From: CAZOSF01 sp964582415
Lineage (GTDB): Bacteria; Bacteroidota; Bacteroidia; Flavobacteriales; Flavobacteriaceae
Direction: 5' to 3'
DNA: 5,549 bases
Assembly: GCA_964582415.1 (NCBI GenBank)
Contig: CAZOSF010000109.1
Span: 1-5,549 of the forward strand
The notes beneath the pieces are model-generated. The model made no database searches. It was not told where the DNA came from and saw only the letters and a list, made by a program, of their open reading frames with translations. Positions within the stretch are counted from its first letter, which is position 1; each line of letters opens with the position of its first letter. Shown in pieces: positions 1 through 5,507 of the stretch. Position numbers and translations under genes: made by a program.

Positions 1-794
1 AAAAGTATGGCTTGAACTTCAGTTATAGTCGGCAACGAAATGCAGCCGGTGAAATCGTTTCCCTTTCCATGAATTATAGTGGGCACGGAAAGAACGGGAA
101 TTATCAAGTGACCGATGAAGATGGTATTGAAGAATTCACCTTTTATTTTTCGGAAGACGGAAAAAGTGGCTTTTATTCAGAAGCAAATGAAATTCGTCGC
201 GATGAGCGTCGGGCGGAGATGGAAGAACGCAGAAGTCAGATGCGTGAAGAAATGGAAGGACGTCGCAAAGAAATGGATGAGCGTCGGGAAGTACTGGATG
301 AACGCAGGGAAGAGATGGATGAGCGCCGTGAGTATCGATTACAACAAATGGAAGAGCGCCGTGAAGAACGTTTGAAAGAAATGGAAGACAGACGGGAAGC
401 CCAACGAAATCGGGAAGCGGAAATTCATGAAATAGATGACGAACACCAAGTTTACAGAGTACGACAAAACCCAGGTGGAGAAATTATTGTCGTTGATGAA
501 ATTGGACCCAACAGTCATTATGAAATACATGATGATTCTGAAACTGTTATTGTACGCGGACAGGAAGCGCCTATTGGAGTGATCACAAAGAATACAACCG
601 ATGCTGAATTGGAAAAACTAAAAACCGACCTTTCAAAGCAGGGTGTCGAATTCAGTTATAGGAATGTGAAGCGCAATACCAAGGGAGAAATCAAAAGTAT
701 TAAGTTCACCGTGAAGGATGGTCAAGGAAAATCGACCACCAATGTTCGGGGAACCGATGACGACCCCATCGAGCCCATTCTTATACAAAGCTAG
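1..794 (+). CDS. C-terminal part of a BlaR1/M56-like protein (partial, 5' end outside window)
   Basis: The frame is open to the left edge (first full codon at position 3), so this is the end of a longer gene. The TTG at 12 is an internal Leu codon, not a convincing start. Numbering from that Leu, residues 1-46 form a small beta-rich unit (FSY..QRN.AGEI.S), residues 61-137 form a very charged Glu/Arg helix, and residues about 186-258 form a second copy of the unit (EFSY..VKRN.KGEI.SI) ending in DDDPIEPILI. The stretch TTDAELEKLK before the second copy and the DEPI-like ending resemble C-termini of M56 (BlaR1-type) membrane metallopeptidases in Bacteroidota, which usually follow a BlaI/MecI-type repressor gene. 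That assignment comes from memory of the family; the HEXXH peptidase domain and membrane segments would lie upstream and are not seen. It could instead be another periplasmic protein sharing this tail. A hairpin terminator follows 8 bases after the stop. Confidence 0.6.
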   Translation, partial: KYGLNFSYSRQRNAAGEIVSLSMNYSGHGKNGNYQVTDEDGIEEFTFYFSEDGKSGFYSEANEIRRDERRAEMEERRSQMREEMEGRRKEMDERREVLDERREEMDERREYRLQQMEERREERLKEMEDRREAQRNREAEIHEIDDEHQVYRVRQNPGGEIIVVDEIGPNSHYEIHDDSETVIVRGQEAPIGVITKNTTDAELEKLKTDLSKQGVEFSYRNVKRNTKGEIKSIKFTVKDGQGKSTTNVRGTDDDPIEPILIQS

Positions 795-801
795 ATTGAA
801 T

Positions 802-830
802 AAGCCTCTCCTCGGAGAGGTTTAATTTTT
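802..830 (+). terminator. Intrinsic terminator after the M56-like gene
   Basis: A 6-bp GC-rich stem (CCTCTC at 805-810 and GAGAGG at 815-820) closes a CTCG tetraloop. It is extended at its base by G-T and A-T pairs (802-804 with 821-823) and followed by a T-rich tract (TTTAATTTTTT). It starts 8 bases after the stop codon at 794, as expected for the end of that transcript, and isolates it from the small gene at 843. Confidence 0.75.
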
Positions 831-838
831 TACATTTG
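831..838 (+). promoter_or_regulatory. Possible Bacteroidota -7 element (TAnnTTTG) before the small gene
   Basis: TACATTTG matches the Bacteroidota -7 consensus TAnnTTTG at every defined position. It ends only 4 bases before the ATG at 843, so a transcript from it would begin at or next to the start codon and be leaderless or nearly so. No TTG-type -33 element is visible at the expected distance; that position lies in the preceding terminator stem. The match could be chance. Confidence 0.25.
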
Positions 839-842
839 GTAA

Positions 843-995
843 ATGAAACAACAGTTTTTCAAATTCTTGGCAAAACTGAATAAAGCACTCCTCCCCTCAT
901 TCACGAAAAAAGGAGTCGATTTAGCGTCTGCTAAAAAATGGCAATTAGCTTTATTTGGTTATCGTTTGTGGGTAACGAAAAATGCCTTGGATTAA
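843..995 (+). CDS. Conserved small basic protein of Bacteroidota, 50 aa, function unknown
   Basis: This frame runs from ATG to TAA and encodes 50 residues: MKQQFFKFLAKLNKALLPSF at the start, then TKKGVDLASAKKWQLALFGY, ending RLWVTKNALD. I recognise the pattern from memory: short proteins with FLAKLNKA.LPS, KKG.DLA.A.K.Q.A, a W/Y-R-.-YVT core and a terminal ALD are widespread in Flavobacteriia and relatives. They are sometimes labelled SsrA-binding protein in databases although they are far too short for the SmpB fold. The protein is basic and has no signal peptide or clear membrane segment; two short amphipathic helices seem likely. The ATG is the only in-frame Met. Its stop overlaps the stop of apt on the opposite strand by 4 bases (TTAA at 992-995), so the two transcripts must converge and overlap. 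No Shine-Dalgarno sequence is obvious. Function is unknown. Confidence 0.75.
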   Translation: MKQQFFKFLAKLNKALLPSFTKKGVDLASAKKWQLALFGYRLWVTKNALD

Positions 996-1507
996 TAGTG
1001 AAGTAGTGATGCAACGGGATATTTTTTAAGTTTGTCTACCCCGTGAAGAAAATCCAATTGCATGATGAAATTGCACTGTACAACAATCCCGCCCAATTTT
1101 TCTACCAGTTGGCAAACGGCCTTGGCGGTTCCCCCTGTAGCCAAAACATCATCGTGAACCAATACACGCTCCCCTTTTTTTATGGCATCTTCATGGATTT
1201 CCAATGCGTCCCATCCGTATTCCAACTCATAAGGTTGCTTGAGTGTAGCATAAGGTAATTTTCCTGGTTTTCGGACCGGAACAAAACCAACACCCAACGC
1301 TTGTGCCATCAATGTGGCGAAGAAAAATCCACGGGTTTCTACACCAACCACTTTATCAATTTTCAATCCCTCTACCTTTTGCAATAACGCATTTAAACAA
1401 AATTCTGTCGCTTCATGATTCGCAAGCAGCGGGGTAATATCCTTAAAAATCACCCCTTTTTTTGGAAAATCTGGTATAATGCGTATAAAGTCCTCTAATT
1501 CAAACAT
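992..1507 (-). CDS. apt: Adenine phosphoribosyltransferase
   Basis: This enzyme converts adenine and PRPP to AMP and pyrophosphate in cytoplasmic purine salvage. The 171-residue length is typical for bacterial Apt. Recognisable blocks in order are: IPDFPKKGVIFKDITPLL (residues 11-28), the N-terminal substrate region; VGVETRGFFF (54-63); VPVRKPGKLP (76-85), the flexible loop; YELEYGWDALEIH (93-105); and the PRPP-binding motif VLVHDDVLATGGT (115-127) with the paired Asp and the ATGGT loop intact. The ending SLLHY is usual for Bacteroidota Apt. The ATG at 1507-1505 places IPDFP at the expected distance from the N-terminus, so I accept it. Nothing is missing, and the gene should be functional. 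It stands alone, divergent from the LamG-like gene and convergent with the small gene at 843. A purine-responsive control cannot be seen, but an 11-bp repeat lies in its leader. Confidence 0.96.
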   Translation of the reverse strand: MFELEDFIRIIPDFPKKGVIFKDITPLLANHEATEFCLNALLQKVEGLKIDKVVGVETRGFFFATLMAQALGVGFVPVRKPGKLPYATLKQPYELEYGWDALEIHEDAIKKGERVLVHDDVLATGGTAKAVCQLVEKLGGIVVQCNFIMQLDFLHGVDKLKKYPVASLLHY

Positions 1508-1607
1508 GGTATTCCACTTTTTTGGATTTATTCAAAATAAAATATTACTAAGTATTCCACTTAAAATTTACATATATTTAGCCAAATTAACCTAATCTAT
1601 ATTATTT
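1508..1607. promoter_or_regulatory. Divergent intergenic region between apt and the LamG-like gene, with an 11-bp direct repeat
   Basis: This 100-bp AT-rich stretch must hold the promoters of both divergent genes. GTATTCCACTT occurs twice in the same orientation, at 1509-1519 (next to the apt start) and 1552-1562, with starts 43 bp apart, close to four helical turns. Weak -7 candidates are TATATTTA at 1573-1580 on the plus strand (28 bases before the ATG at 1608) and TTATTTTG at 1540-1533 on the minus strand; each differs from TAnnTTTG at one defined position. No good -33 element is seen for either. Promoter positions are inference. Confidence 0.4.
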
Positions 1608-2570
1608 ATGAAAAGAATTCTACTCTCAGTTTTATTTTCAGCAACTTTTGTTGTTGCGTTCGCTCAAATTCCCGAAGATGGACTTGTGGGCCGTTATGAA
1701 ATGGATAATACCTTAACCGATTCCGGTCCGAATGGTTACGACCTTCAGGCTTTTGGTGCAGGAGGGGTTATTCTACCAACCCAAGATCGCTTTGGAGAAT
1801 CCCAAAAGGCGATGACCTTTGTCAATGAATATGCCAACATGCCAGCGAATCCTAATGTTTTTGATTTTGATGGCACCAGCAATATGTCGCTCGCCGCTTG
1901 GATTAAACTGGAAGCTACCGTGGTAGACTGGACTGCTGTTTTGAACAATTGGGCTGGTTTTGGTGTTGGCGGCTATTATCTTGGGCTAACCCCAACCCAG
2001 CAAGTGCGTTGGAATGTGAATGCCGATCCACCAATCGACTCCCCCGATCCTCTAGTTGTGGGTGAATGGACGCATATTGCAGTAACATATGATGCAGTGA
2101 ATGCGTATCTATATGTAAATGGCAATATGGTGGGTACCGGAAACTTTGGAGTGCCCCTTCTACCGAGTGCCTATTCTTTTACCGTAGGTGCACAAGCCGA
2201 TGTTGACGATAATAAATTTCCAGGAGCCATGGATGAAATCTTGGTGTACGACCGTCCGCTAACCGCTCAAGAGGTATTGGACATTTACAACAATGTGCCT
2301 CTATCCATCTCCGATTATGATACACTTTCCAACCGCGTTCAAATTGCGCCAAACCCAACACAGGCTACCTTCAGCATTAATGCAGATCCTAGCTTGGGAG
2401 CTTTGGTTTCCTACCAAGTGACCGATATGAAAGGAAGCATTGTACTTTCAGCAGGGATTACCAATATGAATGAAGATATTGATGTGAGTGCCTTAAGTGC
2501 TGGTGCTTACATCCTTACTTTCAAAAATGAAAATGGCTTGGAAATCACCAAGCGATTATTGAAAAAGTAA
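1608..2570 (+). CDS. Secreted LamG-like (concanavalin A-like) domain protein with T9SS type A sorting domain
   Basis: The protein has 320 residues. Residues 1-20 are a Sec signal peptide (MKR, hydrophobic core, AFA-Q cleavage). Residues about 24-230 form a concanavalin A-like/LamG jelly roll: GLVGRYEMDNTLTDSGPNGYD opens the fold, followed by SLAAWIKLE (94-102), GEWTHIAVTYD (152-162), AYLYVNGNMVG (166-176) and FPGAMDEILVYDRPLTAQEV (204-223), the usual closing strand and helix. Residues about 244-320 match a type A T9SS C-terminal sorting domain: VQIAPNPT, a middle strand VTDMKGSIVL, then IDVSALSAGAYILTF and a basic end KRLLKK. It should be exported by Sec, passed across the outer membrane by T9SS and cleaved, ending free or surface-anchored. 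LamG-like domains often bind glycans or proteins. No glycosidase catalytic motif or second domain is present, so its ligand is unknown. The ATG gives a good signal peptide and is the likely start. A strong terminator lies 20 bases downstream. Confidence 0.9.
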   Translation: MKRILLSVLFSATFVVAFAQIPEDGLVGRYEMDNTLTDSGPNGYDLQAFGAGGVILPTQDRFGESQKAMTFVNEYANMPANPNVFDFDGTSNMSLAAWIKLEATVVDWTAVLNNWAGFGVGGYYLGLTPTQQVRWNVNADPPIDSPDPLVVGEWTHIAVTYDAVNAYLYVNGNMVGTGNFGVPLLPSAYSFTVGAQADVDDNKFPGAMDEILVYDRPLTAQEVLDIYNNVPLSISDYDTLSNRVQIAPNPTQATFSINADPSLGALVSYQVTDMKGSIVLSAGITNMNEDIDVSALSAGAYILTFKNENGLEITKRLLKK

Positions 2571-2589
2571 ATTTCAGTTTAGTCGAAAT

Positions 2590-2625
2590 AAAAAGTCCGG
2601 CAGATGTACACTGCTGGACTTTTTT
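2590..2625. terminator. Bidirectional intrinsic terminator between convergent genes
   Basis: AAAAAGTCCGGCAG (2590-2603) pairs with CTGCTGGACTTTTT (2611-2624) around a 7-base loop (ATGTACA), giving a 14-bp stem with a single G-T wobble. The A-tract on the left and T-tract on the right mean the hairpin has a U-tail when read in either direction. It sits 20 bases after the LamG-like stop and 17 bases beyond the stop of the leftward acyltransferase gene, so it probably ends both transcripts. Confidence 0.9.
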
Positions 2626-2641
2626 ACATAAATGCGGTACC

Positions 2642-3967
2642 TTACGGAGAAATGGAAGCTTGGATTTGATCGAGTTCCTTCAGTAGCTCTGTTCGCATCT
2701 TCCTTAGTTTTACAAGTACCGCCTTTCCCTTTTTAAACAAGGTGGAATAGCGATAATCCTCGTGTAAGGAATAAAATCTTTTCAGATAATTCAAAGTGAA
2801 TAATCCTGCTGGATACAGGGAAAGCCCAAATAAAAATGCCCAATACCAGTTTGAATAATAACCTACCGCAATAATTTCGACCAAATAGAAAAACAAAAAC
2901 ACAAACATGCCAAACGCTATCTTCATCGAGCCAATGAAATCCTTTCGCACCCGAATACTTTTCGATAAAAATTGTGCGAAGGAATAGGGTAATATATTCA
3001 CCAAAAAACCATAAAAACTTAATGGGGCCCCTAAGAGCAAATAGGTCACCCTACTAATCTTCTTTAGTCGAAATTTTGAATTTCGCAGTTGCTCATCCTT
3101 TATGTTCAAATGTTCCAAATTTTGGAGATACTTTTCAAGCTTCTCTTCGAAACTGGCCAATCCACTGGGATTCACATGCTGAAAATGCTCTATGGTTTTT
3201 ATTATGTCTTTCGAGGTATGGAAATCATCGGTGGCACGCATCTCAAGATCCACTTCCCCTCCAGTGCTTTGATACAATTTTTCAATTTGCTCTATTAAGC
3301 GATGTAGTCGGTCATCGTTGATAACCACCAGCAATTCCTCCATCGCCATCCTGATTTCGTCGGTGAGTTCAGTCACCGCTTCTTTTTCATTGAATTGATA
3401 GAGATTTTTGAAATTATTCAGGTTAATGGCTTTACCAAAGTTCAGGATGACATTGCTCCTAAAATGATGGGGGTTGGAATAATTGATGCCGATAGGAACT
3501 ATCTTAACACCCAAATCGAAATTATATTGCTGCTCTGCCCCCAGTGCAATGCGAGCCGTTCCGGTTTTAAGCGGCCTCAATTTCCTCACGGTTTCACTGA
3601 ATCCTTCAGGAAAAATGAGGATGGCCTTTCCTTCTTTTAAATGCTGGAAACACTTTATGAATACTGATTTATTTCTATGCACCTTATCGGGTGCCACTTC
3701 GGGTCGATATACGGGCAACATATTGATGGTACTGAAAAATTTGGACACCAATATATTTTTGAAAGATTCCCCTCTGGCCAAAAAATAAATAGGCCGATTA
3801 ATAAGAACCGCCAATAGTATGGGATCCATAAAGGCACTATTATGGTTGGCCACAAAAATCACCGGACCTGCATCTGGAATATTCGATTTGCCTTTGAGAC
3901 AAATCGTGCGAAAGTATCCTTGAACCGTTAAATAGAATAATCCTTTAAATAGACTGTAGATCATCAA
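2642..3967 (-). CDS. PlsC-type 1-acyl-glycerol-3-phosphate acyltransferase-like protein with C-terminal membrane domain
   Basis: This is probably a glycerolipid acyltransferase at the inner membrane; the exact acceptor is not known. The acyltransferase core is at residues about 25-215: the catalytic block VANHNSAFMDP (39-49, His42 and Asp48), FLARGESFK (62-70), the acceptor-binding block IFPEGFSETVRKLRPLKTG (118-136) and KIVPIGINY (155-163). The His and Asp are separated by five residues rather than the four of canonical PlsC. Residues about 200-300 are helical and charged, then three hydrophobic segments follow (about 307-327, 348-370 and 374-394) with a basic tail. At 441 residues it is nearly twice a minimal PlsC (about 240), because of this C-terminal membrane extension, which I have seen in Bacteroidota acyltransferases. 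The start has two adjacent ATG codons (3967-3965 and 3964-3962); the first is used here, and the choice makes a one-residue difference. It lies 125 bp downstream of the GNAT-like gene on the same strand with no terminator between them. Confidence 0.85.
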   Translation of the reverse strand: MMIYSLFKGLFYLTVQGYFRTICLKGKSNIPDAGPVIFVANHNSAFMDPILLAVLINRPIYFLARGESFKNILVSKFFSTINMLPVYRPEVAPDKVHRNKSVFIKCFQHLKEGKAILIFPEGFSETVRKLRPLKTGTARIALGAEQQYNFDLGVKIVPIGINYSNPHHFRSNVILNFGKAINLNNFKNLYQFNEKEAVTELTDEIRMAMEELLVVINDDRLHRLIEQIEKLYQSTGGEVDLEMRATDDFHTSKDIIKTIEHFQHVNPSGLASFEEKLEKYLQNLEHLNIKDEQLRNSKFRLKKISRVTYLLLGAPLSFYGFLVNILPYSFAQFLSKSIRVRKDFIGSMKIAFGMFVFLFFYLVEIIAVGYYSNWYWAFLFGLSLYPAGLFTLNYLKRFYSLHEDYRYSTLFKKGKAVLVKLRKMRTELLKELDQIQASISP

Positions 3968-4092
3968 TAAAAAGTGTAAATGTGCATGATAGAGGGGCCC
4001 GGCATTTAATCCCCTAACTGTTTAACCTACTATACAACTAAAGTTACACAAAGATTTTTAGAATGAAGGGGAGAATATAGCAATGGCGAAGC
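3968..4092. other. Intergenic gap within the leftward gene pair
   Basis: This 125-bp AT-rich gap separates the two minus-strand genes. I see no hairpin with a T-tract on the minus strand, so read-through from the GNAT-like gene is plausible. A weak minus-strand -7 match (TAACTTTA, 4046-4039) leaves room for an internal promoter, but no -33 element is evident. An AGGGG/CCCCT inverted repeat around 3991-4014 has a 13-base loop and no T-tract, and is probably not functional. Confidence 0.35.
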
Positions 4093-5262
4093 TTAAATTG
4101 GAGACATCCTCTCGAAAGGAAGGGTGCGATCAAAAAGATAGCGATAGGTGGAATGCACTTTACAGATGTTGCCCCCTACTTGTCTAACCACAATGATCAT
4201 TTTTCTATTGAAATCACCGATACCACTTATCTCTAGATTATTGTAGCTTCCTTTTAATTTTTGAAGGTCATTGTAACATCTTAGTACGAGGGCACCATCC
4301 AATCCCTTTGATTGATGTTCTGGGATCACCCCAAAAACAATCCCCAGCATTTTATCATTTTTTAGAGTGCGTTGGTACCATAAGAATTTTAACGTCCCAA
4401 AAAGACCCAATTTACTTCCTACTCGTTTAAAGATCTGATTTACTTCGGGTATGTTTAGATAGAAACCAACAGGTTGTTCCTTGTAGTACATTAACCACAT
4501 GATTCTGGAATCGATTATTGGCCGGATCCTCTCGAATAATGTGAGCGCCTGAGTGTAGGTCATTGGGCTGACTCCTTCATGTTGCACCCAGGCTTTATTA
4601 TAAATCTCCATGATATCGGCTACCTGTTTTTTGAAGTTCTTTTTATCGAAATTTCGAATTTCATAATTCGGATCAGCCGCCACTATTTCTGCTTTTTTCT
4701 GAAGTTTCTCATCCACCCTAACTCGAGTATCCTTCAGATAGGTATAATGCTTGTAATAGACTTGGAAACCATAGCTTTCAAACAAAGACGTATAGTACGG
4801 AAAATGATAATTGCTATGGTAATTGGGTTCTAGCTCGAAACCTTTTGTGAGCAGACCCCACCAACTGTCGCGTTTACCAAAGTTAATGGGCCCATCCATA
4901 TATGTACACCCTTTGTCCAACAACCAATGCCTGGCAGTATCGAAAAGAATATTTGCAGCAGCTTGGTCGTCAATGCATTCGAAGAATCCTATGCCACCCG
5001 CAAGTTCGTCGTCCTGATTATTATGGCCTCGAAGCAGGGAAAAAGCAGCGATTCTACCTACGACTTTTTCTTTATCCATCAATAACCAACGTATACAGTT
5101 TCCTTGCTTATAAGTGGGGTTGCCTTGTGGATCGAAAACTTGGGCAATATCCCTGTCAAGGGGGGTAATATATTGGGATATTGAATGGTACAACCGTTTT
5201 GGAAGTTCAATAAACTGATTGTGTTGTTTTTTTGTTGTGACTTCGACTGCCCGCATTGACAT
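4093..5262 (-). CDS. GNAT-like acyltransferase of the YghO-like family
   Basis: This is a 389-residue soluble protein of a family common in Bacteroidota and represented in Escherichia coli by YghO. Residues 3-175 resemble the family's N-terminal half: VEVTTKKQHNQFIELPKRLY, a degenerate acyltransferase-like core with VVGRIAAF (67-74), IGFFECIDDQ (91-100), then YMDGPINFGKRDSWWGLLTKGF (121-142) and NYHFPYYTSLFESYGF (151-166). Residues 200-375 are a GNAT fold: VADIMEIYNKAW (214-225), PVGFYLNIPEVNQIF (264-278), then GIVFGVIPEHQSKGLDGALV (307-326), which resembles the acyl-CoA-binding Q-x-x-G motif, and VRQVGGNICKVHSTYRYLFD at the end (359-378). There is no signal peptide or membrane segment. Substrate is unknown: bacterial ceramide synthase is reported to be a GNAT-like relative of YghO, so N-acylation of a lipid base is a possible role, but this is inference. 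ATG at 5262-5260 is used; the Met at residue 3 is an alternative start. It is the first gene of the leftward pair. Confidence 0.75.
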   Translation of the reverse strand: MSMRAVEVTTKKQHNQFIELPKRLYHSISQYITPLDRDIAQVFDPQGNPTYKQGNCIRWLLMDKEKVVGRIAAFSLLRGHNNQDDELAGGIGFFECIDDQAAANILFDTARHWLLDKGCTYMDGPINFGKRDSWWGLLTKGFELEPNYHSNYHFPYYTSLFESYGFQVYYKHYTYLKDTRVRVDEKLQKKAEIVAADPNYEIRNFDKKNFKKQVADIMEIYNKAWVQHEGVSPMTYTQALTLFERIRPIIDSRIMWLMYYKEQPVGFYLNIPEVNQIFKRVGSKLGLFGTLKFLWYQRTLKNDKMLGIVFGVIPEHQSKGLDGALVLRCYNDLQKLKGSYNNLEISGIGDFNRKMIIVVRQVGGNICKVHSTYRYLFDRTLPFERMSPI

Positions 5263-5397
5263 TTTGGAAGGTCGTTTGGTATTTTAAAAGTACGAAAAAT
5301 GAGTCATATCTTGGGTTTTCATCTGTTATTAAACCTATGTCGCCTTTGATTGTCATTATCGAAATTCGGATCCGCAGCAATCGAAATAATTTAAGGA
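5263..5397. promoter_or_regulatory. Upstream region of the GNAT-like gene, no gene seen
   Basis: This stretch should hold the promoter of the leftward pair. A weak minus-strand -7 candidate (TACTTTTA at 5293-5286, one mismatch to TAnnTTTG) lies 23 bases before the start; no -33 element is clear. The only plus-strand frames are 17 and 24 codons (from 5300 and 5338) and neither looks coding. An 8-bp palindrome CGGATCCG (5367-5374) sits between two copies of ATCGAAAT (5358-5365 and 5380-5387), which may be chance. Confidence 0.35.
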
Positions 5398-5440
5398 ATT
5401 ACCTGCGGTGAGCCCTTGTGCCCCCCCTTTGCAAATGAAA
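5398..5440 (+). repeat. Direct repeat, copy 1 (about 43 bp)
   Basis: The first 23 bases (5398-5420) and the last 13 bases (5428-5440) are identical to copy 2. Between them is a C-run that differs: C7 here, CCCTCC in copy 2. Similarity may begin a few bases earlier (AGGAATT against AGGATT). The copy is not part of any convincing reading frame. Its last 10 bases contain the left arm (GCAAATG) of a hairpin that continues into the spacer. Confidence 0.9.
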
Positions 5441-5469
5441 AGTCCGTGGCTCTGCCATTTGCTTTTTTT
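5431..5469 (+). terminator. Hairpin with T7 tract inside the repeat region (terminator-like)
   Basis: GCAAATG (5431-5437) pairs perfectly with CATTTGC (5456-5462), followed directly by seven T residues (5463-5469). The 18-base interior can fold further (AGTC with GGCT, including a G-T pair). It has the shape of a rightward intrinsic terminator, but the outer stem is AT-rich and no gene on the plus strand ends just before it. It could therefore end an unseen small RNA, or be part of the repeat unit itself. Confidence 0.5.
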
Positions 5470-5507
5470 ATGCGCCAAACCTTACGTACTCATTCCTAAA
5501 TGACAGG

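Noticed and set aside
115..375. Lys/Trp-rich frame overlapping the charged helix
   Set aside because: It is a frame shadow of the repetitive Glu/Arg codons; the overlapping frame has consistent domain patterns at both ends.
3395..3788. Plus-strand open frames opposite the acyltransferase gene
   Set aside because: They lie antisense to a gene with clear family motifs and have no recognisable protein pattern.
3991..4014. AGGGG/CCCCT inverted repeat between the acyltransferase and GNAT-like genes as a terminator
   Set aside because: The stem is only 5 bp with a 13-base loop and no T-tract.
5358..5387. CGGATCCG palindrome between two ATCGAAAT copies as an operator
   Set aside because: The elements are short enough to occur by chance in AT-rich DNA, and nothing else supports a binding site.
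5338..5409. 24-codon plus-strand frame ending in the repeat
   Set aside because: It is short, has no recognisable sequence pattern and no start signal.
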